Shown in pieces: positions 15,800-23,574 of a DNA stretch of 25,030 bases. The translations under genes were made by a program, and so were the position numbers. The stretch is from contig JAAZPS010000010.1 in NCBI GenBank assembly GCA_012797095.1, positions 1 to 25,030 of the forward strand, given 5' to 3'. Source of the stretch: Bacillota bacterium. GTDB lineage: Bacteria > Bacillota > Dethiobacteria > DTU022. A model generated the notes under the pieces. That model had not been told where the DNA came from and did no database searches. It worked only from the letters and a program-made list of their open reading frames with translations. The number at the start of each line of letters is the position of its first letter. Position 1 is the first letter of the stretch.

Positions 15800-17879
15800 T
15801 CTGAGCAAAACGGAGCGCCCCCGGCGGCGCTGGCTATCCGGCAATATGGATCTGGTTGCGGCGGTGGCTTTTATCGGGATCGTCGTGATCATGATCCTGC
15901 CGCTGCCTCCGGCGTGGCTCGATATATTGCTGGTGATCAATATCTCCTTCTCCATCATCACCCTGCTGCTGACCCTTTTTTCCGCCGACACCAGGGAGCT
16001 GAATATATTTCCCTCGGTTCTGCTGACAGCGACTCTTTTCCGGCTGGCGCTGAATATCTCCTCAACCCGCCTGATCCTCTCCCGGGCCGACGCCGGGAAA
16101 GTGATCCAGGCCTTCGGTCAGTTTGTCGTCGGCGGGAACTATGTCGTCGGCCTGGTCATATTCGTGATCATCACCGTGATCCAGTTTGTCGTCATCACCA
16201 ACGGCGCCGGCAGGATCGCCGAGGTGGCGGCCCGCTTCACCCTCGATGCCCTCCCGGGGAAGCAGATGAGCATCGACGCCGATTTCAATGCCGGGCTGAT
16301 CGATGAAAAGAGCGCCCGGCAAAAGAGAAAAGCGCTGCAGACGGAAGCCGACTTTTTCGGGGCGATGGACGGAGCGAGCAAATTTGTCCGCGGCGATGCC
16401 ATCGCCGGGATCGTCATCGTGCTGATCAATATCATCGGCGGCCTGGTCATCGGCGTTCTCCAGCAGGGTTTTTCCCTGGTCGAGGCGGCGCAGATCTATA
16501 CCATTCTGACCGTGGGAGACGGGCTTGTCGCCCAGATCCCGGCGATCCTGATCTCCACCGCTGCGGGGATGCTGGTCACCAGGTCCACCGCGGAGGCCTC
16601 TTTCGGGGAGGAGCTGGCCGGACAATTCCTGGGATATCCGCGGGTGCTTGCGCTGACCGCGGGGCTGCTTCTTTTCCTGGGCCTGGTCCCGGGGCTGCCG
16701 GCCCTGCCTTTCATCATCCTGGCACTTTTCTGCGGCCTGCTCTCATTTATTCTCGCAAGGGAGCAGCGGCAAAAAAAGGCGGCCCAGGCCGAGATAACAG
16801 CGGCGGCCCATCTCTCGGCGGAGCCCGATGACCCCGGTCTGCTTTTGCGGGTGGAGCTGCTCGAGATCGAGGTCGGCTACAATCTCATCTCCCTGACCGA
16901 GCCCCGCGGCGGCAGCAGCCTGCTCGAGCGGATCACCATGGCCCGCCGCAAGATCATCAGCGAGCTCGGGATGATCATCCAGCCCGTCCGGATCAGGGAC
17001 AACCTGCACCTGCCGCCCAATGATTACCGCTTCAAGATGAAGGGCAATCTCATCGGGCAGGGTCAGCTCCGGCCGGGGATGGTTCTGGCCCTGTGCCCCG
17101 AGGGTGATTTTCCGGAGCAGCTTGAAGGGATCTCCACCCGCGAACCGACCTTCGATCTGCCGGCCATCTGGATCGGCGAAGGGGAGAAGGAGAAAGCGGA
17201 GCTGCTCGGCTGCACCGTTGTCGACCCGTCCACCGTTTTGCTGACCCATTTTTCGGAGATGCTGAAAAGCCATGCTCACGAGCTCCTGACCCGCCAGACG
17301 GTCAAGGAGATGATCGAACTGGTCAGGGAAAGCAGTCCGGCGGTGGTGGAGGAGCTGACTGCAGATCTGCTGACCCTGGGAGAGATCCAGAAGGTGCTGC
17401 AGAACCTGCTTCGCGAGGGGGTTCCGCTGCACGATCTGGAGACCATCCTGGAGCAGCTGGCCGATCAGGCCCGGGTGAGCAGGGATCCGGATGCGCTGAC
17501 AGAGCGGGTTCGCGAGGCTCTTCAGCGCACCATCACCTATCTTCACGCCCTCCCCGGAGGGCCGCTGACCGTGCTCACTCTCGCTCCGGAGCTGGAGAAG
17601 GAGATCGCCAATTCGCTTAAAAGCACCGCCAGGGGGATCCTTCCGGTGCTGGCCCCGGGAAGGATGCAGCAGCTTGTCGGCGCACTGGAGGGGCATCAGG
17701 AGACGCTGCAGGCCAAGGGGGAGAGCGCTGCGGCAATCCTGACCTCTCCGGGGATCCGCCTGCCCCTGAGAAGGTTTCTCGAGGGATTTTTCCCAAGGCT
17801 GGCTGTGCTCTCCGTGCACGAGATTCTCCCCGAAATCAAGGTCGAATCCGCGGGGGTGATCAGTATTCATGAAAGTTAG
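15786..17879 (+). CDS. flhA: Flagellar export ring protein FlhA
   Basis: FlhA forms the nonameric export ring that uses proton-motive force and docks chaperone-substrate pairs. The 697-residue product has eight predicted membrane helices in the first half, the FHIPEP signature region (about 141-205, with TNGAGRIAEVAARFTLDALPGKQMSIDAD, then ADFFGAMDGASKFVRGDAIAG, including the conserved Asp204). The large cytoplasmic domain (about 330-697) has EVGYNLISL, MGAIIQPVRIRDNL-like sequence (here GMIIQPVRIRDNLHLPPNDY), and the conserved FPRLAVLSVHEI end. GTG 15786 follows AGAGGAGG and overlaps flhB. Complete and of normal length. Confidence 0.97.
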   Translation: MPAYDLSKTERPRRRWLSGNMDLVAAVAFIGIVVIMILPLPPAWLDILLVINISFSIITLLLTLFSADTRELNIFPSVLLTATLFRLALNISSTRLILSRADAGKVIQAFGQFVVGGNYVVGLVIFVIITVIQFVVITNGAGRIAEVAARFTLDALPGKQMSIDADFNAGLIDEKSARQKRKALQTEADFFGAMDGASKFVRGDAIAGIVIVLINIIGGLVIGVLQQGFSLVEAAQIYTILTVGDGLVAQIPAILISTAAGMLVTRSTAEASFGEELAGQFLGYPRVLALTAGLLLFLGLVPGLPALPFIILALFCGLLSFILAREQRQKKAAQAEITAAAHLSAEPDDPGLLLRVELLEIEVGYNLISLTEPRGGSSLLERITMARRKIISELGMIIQPVRIRDNLHLPPNDYRFKMKGNLIGQGQLRPGMVLALCPEGDFPEQLEGISTREPTFDLPAIWIGEGEKEKAELLGCTVVDPSTVLLTHFSEMLKSHAHELLTRQTVKEMIELVRESSPAVVEELTADLLTLGEIQKVLQNLLREGVPLHDLETILEQLADQARVSRDPDALTERVREALQRTITYLHALPGGPLTVLTLAPELEKEIANSLKSTARGILPVLAPGRMQQLVGALEGHQETLQAKGESAAAILTSPGIRLPLRRFLEGFFPRLAVLSVHEILPEIKVESAGVISIHES

Positions 17880-18945
17880 AAAGTACTATTCCAAAAATCA
17901 GGTTGAGGGATTTCTTCAGGTCAGGAAAGAGCTCGGCCCCGAGGCGATCATCTTGCAGACCCGGAAAGTGCGCCATCCCGGTCTCAAGGGGCTGTTCCTG
18001 CCGCCCCGGATAGAGATCATTGCCGCCCTGGACCTGCCGGAAAACGCACCGGAGCCGCCGGCCGCACCTTCAGAGCAGAGCGGCCGGCTGGAAAAAGAGC
18101 TGGATGAGCTGAAAAAGATGGTTCAGGAGTTGATGGCGCGCCCCCCCGGCGAGGCCGAGGGAACCGGGGGGCGGGAGAACCGGACCTACTGGCGCAACTT
18201 TCTGCAGAAACTGGATCTCGATCCGGTCATGGCCGATGATCTGCTGACCCGGCTCTCCTCCGAGCCTGATGGCCCCGGCCTGAACTGGGCCTCCATGGTC
18301 CTGGCGCTGCAGGAGCAGCTCAACCGGCGGCTCACGGTGAGCCCGGAGAAGGAGCATCGCACCCTGGTTCTGGTCGGCCCGACCGGGGTAGGCAAGACGA
18401 CCACCCTGGCCAAGCTGGCGGCGCGCTATGCGCTGACCTTCAAGGAAAAGGTCGGCCTGATCACCGTCGATCATTTCCGTATCGGGGCGGTGGAGCAGCT
18501 GAGAGCGTACGCCGAGATAATCGATCTTCCCCTGGAGACGGTGATCGGCCCCGCAGATCTGAGCGGGGCGCTGGAACGTCTGGCGGACTGCGATCGGATC
18601 CTGGTCGATACGGCCGGCCGCTCCACCGGCAGCCCCACCCAGATCGATGAGCTGGCGGAATATATCGAGCTGCTGCTTCCGGCGGAGATACATCTTGTGA
18701 TCAGTGCCACCACCCGCTGGCAGGATATCCGCCGTATCGCCGGCAGCTTCTCCAAGCTGCAGTACAACCGGCTCCTTGTGACCAAGCTGGATGAAACCAC
18801 ATCTTACGGTGCCGTGCTGAACGGAGCCTATCATACCAACCGGCCGCTGGTCTATCTGACCGACGGGCAGAGCGTCCCCGACTGTTTGAAGCTGGCCCGG
18901 GAGATGGATTGGGCCGAGCTGTTTCTGGGGGGGGGAGGAAGATGA
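17869..18945 (+). CDS. flhF: Flagellar placement GTPase FlhF (SRP-type)
   Basis: FlhF is the SRP-family GTPase that fixes where flagella form. The 358-residue product has an N-terminal basic domain (MKVRKYYSKNQVEGFLQVRKELGPEAIILQTRKV, about 1-34), a variable helical linker rich in Pro and Glu, and the NG GTPase domain: Walker A GPTGVGKTTTLAKLAARY (170-187), the TVDHFRIGAVEQL block, DTAGR (247-251), and TKLDET (305-310). ATG 17869 lies 11 bases inside flhA. The 3' end carries a run of nine G (18927-18935) coding for Gly-Gly and doubling as the flhG Shine-Dalgarno. A one-base backward slip there would join the reading frame of flhG. Confidence 0.96.
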   Translation: MKVRKYYSKNQVEGFLQVRKELGPEAIILQTRKVRHPGLKGLFLPPRIEIIAALDLPENAPEPPAAPSEQSGRLEKELDELKKMVQELMARPPGEAEGTGGRENRTYWRNFLQKLDLDPVMADDLLTRLSSEPDGPGLNWASMVLALQEQLNRRLTVSPEKEHRTLVLVGPTGVGKTTTLAKLAARYALTFKEKVGLITVDHFRIGAVEQLRAYAEIIDLPLETVIGPADLSGALERLADCDRILVDTAGRSTGSPTQIDELAEYIELLLPAEIHLVISATTRWQDIRRIAGSFSKLQYNRLLVTKLDETTSYGAVLNGAYHTNRPLVYLTDGQSVPDCLKLAREMDWAELFLGGGGR

Positions 18946-19832
18946 TCGCCGATCAGGCTGAAAAGTTGAGAGCCGCTGTCAGAAAAGATCGCGCTGCAAC
19001 GCCGCCGCCGGAGCGGCAGCGTCAAAGCCGCGTTATTGCGGTGACCAGCGGCAAGGGGGGCGTGGGCAAGACCAACCTGGTCCTGAACCTGGCCCTAAAA
19101 CTGGCCCAGATGAACTCGCGGATCGTTGTCTTTGACGCCGATCTGGGGCTGGGCAATGTCGATATCCTGCTCAACGCCCTCCCCGAATTCACCCTGGGAG
19201 ATGTTATCTCCGGCGAAAAGGATATCCGCGAGATCATGATTCAGGGTCCGCACAATGTGCAGATCGTGCCCGGCGGTTCCGGCCTTTTTGAACTGGCCAA
19301 CCTGGATCTGGTCCGGCGCAACCGGCTGCTCGGGAAGCTGGAGCTACTGGAGATGGAAGGGGAGATCATCCTCCTGGATACCTCGGCGGGCATCTCCAAG
19401 AACGTGACCGATTTTATCAGGGTGGCCGACGAGTTTATCCTCATAACCACTCCCGAGCCCCATGCGCTGACCGATGCCTACGGGATGCTGAAGGTGATCG
19501 CCGGGCAGGAGATTAACCGGAGCGGCTATATCGTGATCAACTGCGTTCGCCGGGTGCTCGAGGGGGAACGGATCTACGAGCGGTTGAAGAACATGGTTCA
19601 GACCTATCTGCCCGGGATGGAGATACGCTATCTCGGCAGCATCGATTACGACCCCGCAGTACCGCGGGCGGTTCAGGAGTTCTCACCCTTTATCCTGAAA
19701 TATCCCAGGAGCGCGGCAGCGGCTTCCATCGACAAGATCGCCTGGCGCCTTCTGGCCAACGAGGGCTTCCAGCCTCCGCCGCAGCGGCAGGCAGGTCTGA
19801 TCGAGCGGTTGAAAAACCTGTTCACCCGTTGA
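18942..19832 (+). CDS. flhG: Flagellar number regulator FlhG (MinD-like ATPase)
   Basis: FlhG (YlxH/FleN) is a MinD-type ATPase that limits flagellar number and activates FlhF GTPase. The 296-residue product opens with the DQAEKLR motif (4-10), the FlhF-activating helix conserved in FlhG, then the deviant Walker A TSGKGGVGKTNLVLNLA (35-51), FDADLGLGNVDILLNALP (64-81), and DTSAGISKNVTDFI (P-loop switch). A C-terminal amphipathic stretch (LIERLKNLFTR) may bind membrane as in MinD. I chose ATG 18942, about six bases after GGGGGAGG; the TGA of flhF overlaps it (ATGA). Complete. Confidence 0.96.
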   Translation: MIADQAEKLRAAVRKDRAATPPPERQRQSRVIAVTSGKGGVGKTNLVLNLALKLAQMNSRIVVFDADLGLGNVDILLNALPEFTLGDVISGEKDIREIMIQGPHNVQIVPGGSGLFELANLDLVRRNRLLGKLELLEMEGEIILLDTSAGISKNVTDFIRVADEFILITTPEPHALTDAYGMLKVIAGQEINRSGYIVINCVRRVLEGERIYERLKNMVQTYLPGMEIRYLGSIDYDPAVPRAVQEFSPFILKYPRSAAAASIDKIAWRLLANEGFQPPPQRQAGLIERLKNLFTR

Positions 19833-19869
19833 GAATGGAATACCGGAGTCAGGAAAGGATCAATCGTTT

Positions 19870-20619
19870 ATGTTTGAACAGAGGGCCGGGGCGAGCTATT
19901 TCAACAGGGATGACCCTGGAAACAAGGAAGCGCTGGTGATGGAGCATCTGCCGCTGATCAGGCGGATCGCCGGCAAGCTGAGCATTGCCCTGCCGGCGGT
20001 GCTCGATCAGGGCGATCTGGTCGGCAGCGGGATCATCGGGCTGCTGGAGGCTTACACGCGTTACGACCCTTCGCAGCAGGTTCCTTTTGTGGCGTATGCC
20101 TCGGTCAGAATTCGTGGGGCGATGATCGACGAGATCAGGAAAGTCAGCCTGGCGCCGCGGCAGCTCTTTCCCCGCCTGCGCCGGATCCAGGAGGCGGCCG
20201 ACAGCCTCAAGCAGAGCCTCGAGCGCGAGCCGGAGCCCTCCGAGATCGCCGCTTTGCTGGGTTGGTCCCGGGATGAGCTCACCAGGATCTGGTCATATTA
20301 CAATCTTCTTTCGGTGCTCTCCCTGGAGAAGTTGCTCTTCGATGAAGCGGGCGGCGAGGGCGCGGCCCTGAAGAATTTTCTGGCTGCGCCGGGGGAGGGT
20401 CCGGAGGCGGCCCTGGTCAAAAAGGAGCGTGAGCGCTCGCTGGAGGCGGCTCTGGAGCAGCTGCCGGAGCGTGAGCGGATGCTGCTCTCGCTCTACTATT
20501 ACGAGGAGCTGACCCAGAAAGAGATCGCCGGGTTGATGAAGATATCGATCGCCAGGGTGTCGCAGATTCATGCCCGGGCCGTCCGGCGGCTGCAGGAAAT
20601 TCTGGCGGAAAAGGATTGA
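19870..20619 (+). CDS. fliA: RNA polymerase sigma factor for flagellar genes, FliA/SigD/WhiG type
   Basis: This sigma-28 family factor would transcribe late flagellar genes after hook completion. The 249-residue product shows region 2 (MEHLPLIRRIAGKL, then LDQGDLVGSGIIGLLEAYTRYDPSQ, and FVAYASVRIRGAMIDEIRK, 24-91), which ends with the family hallmark IRGAMIDEIR. A region 3-like helical part follows (about 100-150). Region 4 is LEQLPERERMLLSLYYYEELTQKEIAGLMKISIARVSQIHARAVRRL (about 195-241), with a clear helix-turn-helix. Length is typical. ATG 19870 follows a weak AGGAAAGGA. It lies downstream of flhG as sigD does in Bacillus, but without intervening che genes. No anti-sigma FlgM gene is seen. 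Confidence 0.96.
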   Translation: MFEQRAGASYFNRDDPGNKEALVMEHLPLIRRIAGKLSIALPAVLDQGDLVGSGIIGLLEAYTRYDPSQQVPFVAYASVRIRGAMIDEIRKVSLAPRQLFPRLRRIQEAADSLKQSLEREPEPSEIAALLGWSRDELTRIWSYYNLLSVLSLEKLLFDEAGGEGAALKNFLAAPGEGPEAALVKKERERSLEAALEQLPERERMLLSLYYYEELTQKEIAGLMKISIARVSQIHARAVRRLQEILAEKD

Positions 20620-20630
20620 GGGGGGCTCAG

Positions 20631-21002
20631 ATGGGTTATTTCATCGGTGGACTGTTGTTGGGGTTGATTGCCGGCGGGCTTCTTTTCGGCCGGTTCAGCC
20701 CGGGCCGCTTTCAGCAGCTCCTGCAGCAGGAAAGTGTCCCGGGCGGCCATTCCGAGCAGCTGGCCCGGACCGCCCGGCGCCTCGATTCGCTGGAGGAATG
20801 TTGCCGTCGCCTGGAAAAAGAGCTGGCCGCCGGCTCCGAAAGAAAAGCTTGCCGCGGTGCCGGCTCGCCCGAGGCCGGGTGGAAGCGGGAGCGGGTCCTG
20901 ACCCTGTGGGAAGAGGGGCAAGAATTCAATGAGATCATCCGCCGGACCGGCCTGAGCCGGGGAGAGATCGAGCTGATCCTATCGCTTCAGGAGCGTCATT
21001 GA
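20631..21002 (+). CDS. SwrB-like (DUF6115-type) membrane-anchored coiled-coil protein
   Basis: A 123-residue protein with one N-terminal membrane helix (about 3-20, glycine-rich), a short helical coiled-coil segment (about 42-68, ARTARRLDSLEECCRRLEKEL), a flexible link, and a C-terminal helix-turn-helix-like element (KRERVLTLWEEGQEFNEIIRRTGLSRGEIELILSLQ, about 85-120). This layout and its place right after the sigma-28 gene match Bacillus SwrB (YlxL), which activates the flagellar export gate. Direct sequence identity to SwrB I cannot judge here. ATG 20631 follows GAGGGGGGC; TTG 20616 is an alternative overlapping the sigma gene. Two adjacent cysteines (57-58) are unusual. Confidence 0.72.
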   Translation: MGYFIGGLLLGLIAGGLLFGRFSPGRFQQLLQQESVPGGHSEQLARTARRLDSLEECCRRLEKELAAGSERKACRGAGSPEAGWKRERVLTLWEEGQEFNEIIRRTGLSRGEIELILSLQERH

Positions 21003-21030
21003 ACGCTAATCTTGGAAGGAGGTTTTGCCG

Positions 21031-21771
21031 ATGCGCGGATTATATCTGGCCGAAGCAGCCCTGCTGACCCAGCAGGCAAAGCTGAATCTGATCAGCAACA
21101 ATATGGCCAATCAGCGGAGTGCCGGATTCAAGAAAGATGCCCTCGCCCAGGTCAGCTTTGGCGAGTGGCTGCTCCGCTGCCGCAGCGGGCTCACCGCCCG
21201 GCCTGTGGGGAGTGCGGCTCACAGCGTTGCCGCGGGCGAGATCCGGACCGACCTGAACCCGGGGCTGATCGAGGAGACCGGCCGGGAACTGGACTTTGCT
21301 CTCGCGGAGGGCTACTTCACCATTCAGAGCGGGGATGGATTGCTCTATACCCGCAACGGACGATTTTTTCTCGATCCGGAAGGATATCTGGTTACCGCTG
21401 CCGGCCTGCCCGTTCTGGGGGAAGGCGGAGCGATCCGGCTGGAAAGCACCGCCTTTACCGTTGATCGGGGGGGAATGATCTATCAGCAGGACCGCCCGCT
21501 GGACCGGCTGCGGGTCACCTTTTTTTCACCCGATGCGCGGCTGGAGAAGACAGGGGAGAGCTATTTCCGCCTTCTGAACGAAGGGGTGCTCCCGCCAGGA
21601 CAGTCCCCCCGGCTGTACTGGCGTTCTCTGGAGGGCAGCAATGTGGAGCTGACCGGGGAGATGGTCGCCCTGATCCAGGTGCGGCGCAGTTTCGAGGCCT
21701 CCCAGAAGATGCTCTCCAGCTACGATCAGCTGCTCAACCGGGCGGCCAATGAGCTTGGAGCTTTGAATTGA
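21031..21771 (+). CDS. flgF: Flagellar rod protein of FlgF/FlgG type (FlhO-like)
   Basis: A distal-rod family protein of 246 residues. The N-terminus MRGLYLAEAALLTQQAKLNLISNNMANQRSAGFKKD carries the rod motif; the core has LDFALAEGYFTIQS and LLYTRNGRFFLDPEGYLV (the FlgE/F/G signature); and the C-terminus is NVELTGEMVALIQVRRSFEASQKMLSSYDQLLNRAANELG, strongly rod-like. It and the next gene form the FlgF-FlgG pair (FlhO-FlhP in Bacillus). Assignment of this one as FlgF rests on its first position and shorter core. AAGGAGG at 21016-21022 sets ATG 21031; TTG 21025 would add two residues. Nothing in 21003-21030 beyond the ribosome-binding site. Confidence 0.88.
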   Translation: MRGLYLAEAALLTQQAKLNLISNNMANQRSAGFKKDALAQVSFGEWLLRCRSGLTARPVGSAAHSVAAGEIRTDLNPGLIEETGRELDFALAEGYFTIQSGDGLLYTRNGRFFLDPEGYLVTAAGLPVLGEGGAIRLESTAFTVDRGGMIYQQDRPLDRLRVTFFSPDARLEKTGESYFRLLNEGVLPPGQSPRLYWRSLEGSNVELTGEMVALIQVRRSFEASQKMLSSYDQLLNRAANELGALN

Positions 21772-21810
21772 CCGGCCCTTTGCCGGATCTGACAGTGAGG
21801 TGTGAAGATC

Positions 21811-22569
21811 ATGCTGCGTTCGATCTATAACAGTTGGTCCGGGATCGCTCTCTGCGAGCGTTCCCTGGGGCAGACGGCCCACAATCTGGCCAATCTCAAT
21901 ACCACCGCCTTCAACAGGGCCGAGATCGCCCCCGGCGATACCTTTTACCGGACCCTGCAGGAGCGGCGCCTGCCGCACAGCTCCGAAGAGGGGCTTGCCG
22001 CCGGCCAGGGGGTTCATCTTCAGGCGGTGGTTCCGTTTACCGGTCAGGGGGTCCTGCAGGAAACGGGGCGGCCCCTCGATCTGGCCATCAGCGGTGCAGG
22101 CTATTTCCGGCTGCTCGACCCCGCCGGCGGCGTTCTCTACAGCCGGAACGGCAGTTTCAATCTGGATGCCGCCGGAAGGATCGTCAGCGCCTCGGGCGAT
22201 TATCTCGATCTGCCTTTTTCACTGGCCCGGGGCACTGCTGAGCTGACCATCGGACCGGGGGGGCTGCTCAGCTCCGCCGGCGAGGTGCTGGGGCAGATCC
22301 GGCTCTATCGTTTTGTCAACCCGGGTGGCCTGACCGCCGCCGGGGCCGGTCGCTACCAGGAATCGGCCCTCTCCGGCGCGCCGGAAGAGGGGCTCCCCGG
22401 CAGCGGTGGCTGCGGCCGGATCTGCCAGTACTACCTGGAGCAGTCGGGCGCCGATACCGCCCTGGAGATGGTGCAGCTGCTGCTGGCCCAGCGGGCCCTG
22501 CAGGCCAATGTGCGCAGCCTGATCACCGCTGACGAGCTCCAGGCACTGCTTTTACAGATCAAGCTATAA
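21811..22569 (+). CDS. flgG: Flagellar distal rod protein FlgG (FlhP-like)
   Basis: The second distal-rod protein, 252 residues. It shows MLRSIYNSWSGIALCERSLGQTAHNLANLNTTAFNR at the N-terminus, the core DLAISGAGYFRLLDPAGGVLYSRNGSFNLDAAGRIVSASG, a QIRLYRFVNPGGLTAAGAGRYQES block typical of FlgG, and the C-terminal helix DTALEMVQLLLAQRALQANVRSLITADELQALLL. ATG 21811 is preferred (GTGAGGTG 21795-21802 upstream); GTG 21802 would add three residues. The N-terminal motif has NTTAF rather than the usual NTxGF. The 39-base gap to flgF includes a small 5-base stem (21772-21786). It precedes fliM, an unusual neighbour. Confidence 0.88.
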   Translation: MLRSIYNSWSGIALCERSLGQTAHNLANLNTTAFNRAEIAPGDTFYRTLQERRLPHSSEEGLAAGQGVHLQAVVPFTGQGVLQETGRPLDLAISGAGYFRLLDPAGGVLYSRNGSFNLDAAGRIVSASGDYLDLPFSLARGTAELTIGPGGLLSSAGEVLGQIRLYRFVNPGGLTAAGAGRYQESALSGAPEEGLPGSGGCGRICQYYLEQSGADTALEMVQLLLAQRALQANVRSLITADELQALLLQIKL

Positions 22570-22584
22570 CAGGGGGAAGATGAA

Positions 22585-23574
22585 TTGGACAGGGATGCTT
22601 TGACTCAATCGGAGATCGATTCGCTGGTCACGGCCCTCTCCGCCGGGGCGATCGAGGAGCGGGAGCCACCGGAGGCAGGGAGGTTCCTGCCCTATGACTT
22701 CAGGCGGCCGACCAAGTTCACCAAGGAGCAGCTCAAAACGATGCAGGTGATCCATGAGAACTACTCCCGGATCGTGAGCAATTTCCTGAGCGCCTATCTG
22801 CGGGTGCCGGTCAAGCTGGAGCTGCTCTCGGTGAACCAGCTCACCTACGAGGAGTTCATCTATTCGCTCTCCGCACCGACACTGATGACTATCTTCAACC
22901 TTTCCGGGGAGCTGGGGATGGCCATGCTGGAAACAAACCCCGACTTTGTCTTCATGGCCATCGATCTCCTCTTCGGGGGTGAGGGCACCCCGCCGGAGAA
23001 GATCCGGGAGCTTACCGAGATCGAGATCACGGCGATGCGCCAGATCATCGAACCGCTGCTCGACAACCTCAGCTATGTCTGGAAGGGGATCGCCGCTCTT
23101 TCGCCAACAATCGAGAGTATCGATACCAACCCCCAGTTCAAGCAGGTGATCTCCTCCAGCGAGATCATTGCCCTGGTGACGCTGGCGGTCGGGATCAACG
23201 AGGTCACCGGCCGGCTCAATCTCTGCTTCCCCTATATCACGCTGGAGCGGATCCTGCCAAACCTCTCCGCTCAGCATTGGTTCGGCCAGTTTCAGCGCGA
23301 TCCGGAAAGGGAGAAGGAGAGCGATGTCGGGCAGAGCCTCGCCGCTGCCCCGGTGGAGCTAACGGCCGTTCTGGGGCGGGCGGCGATCACCCTGGACGAC
23401 TTCTTTCATCTCCAGGAGGGCGATGTCCTGACGTTGCGCCGCAGGAAAGGGGAGCCCCTCGAGGTATTCGTGGAAGGTGTGCCGGTTTTTCTGGCCCAAC
23501 CGGGGCTCAGCGGTAAACAGCTGGCCGTGCAGATCAGCGGCTGGCTTGACGGGGCGGGTGAGGCCGATGCATGA
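22585..23574 (+). CDS. fliM: Flagellar motor switch protein FliM
   Basis: FliM bridges FliG and FliN in the C-ring and receives CheY-P. The 329-residue product starts with MDRDALTQSEIDSLVTAL, the CheY-P docking peptide (LTQSEIDSLV, 6-15). The YDFRRPTKFTKEQL motif (37-50) follows, then the CheC-like middle domain with IDLLFGGEG (126-134), the FliG-contact motif, and a C-terminal SpoA domain (about 250-325). All parts are present. It begins with TTG 22585 after CAGGGGGAAG; no ATG is in frame nearby. In most Bacillota it follows fliL; here it lies about 10 kb further on, after flgG. It overlaps fliN-2 by eight bases. Confidence 0.97.
   Translation: MDRDALTQSEIDSLVTALSAGAIEEREPPEAGRFLPYDFRRPTKFTKEQLKTMQVIHENYSRIVSNFLSAYLRVPVKLELLSVNQLTYEEFIYSLSAPTLMTIFNLSGELGMAMLETNPDFVFMAIDLLFGGEGTPPEKIRELTEIEITAMRQIIEPLLDNLSYVWKGIAALSPTIESIDTNPQFKQVISSSEIIALVTLAVGINEVTGRLNLCFPYITLERILPNLSAQHWFGQFQRDPEREKESDVGQSLAAAPVELTAVLGRAAITLDDFFHLQEGDVLTLRRRKGEPLEVFVEGVPVFLAQPGLSGKQLAVQISGWLDGAGEADA

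Noticed and set aside
16743..17870. 375-codon open frame on the minus strand across flhA
   Set aside because: Antisense shadow of the conserved FlhA cytoplasmic domain; no family motif seen.
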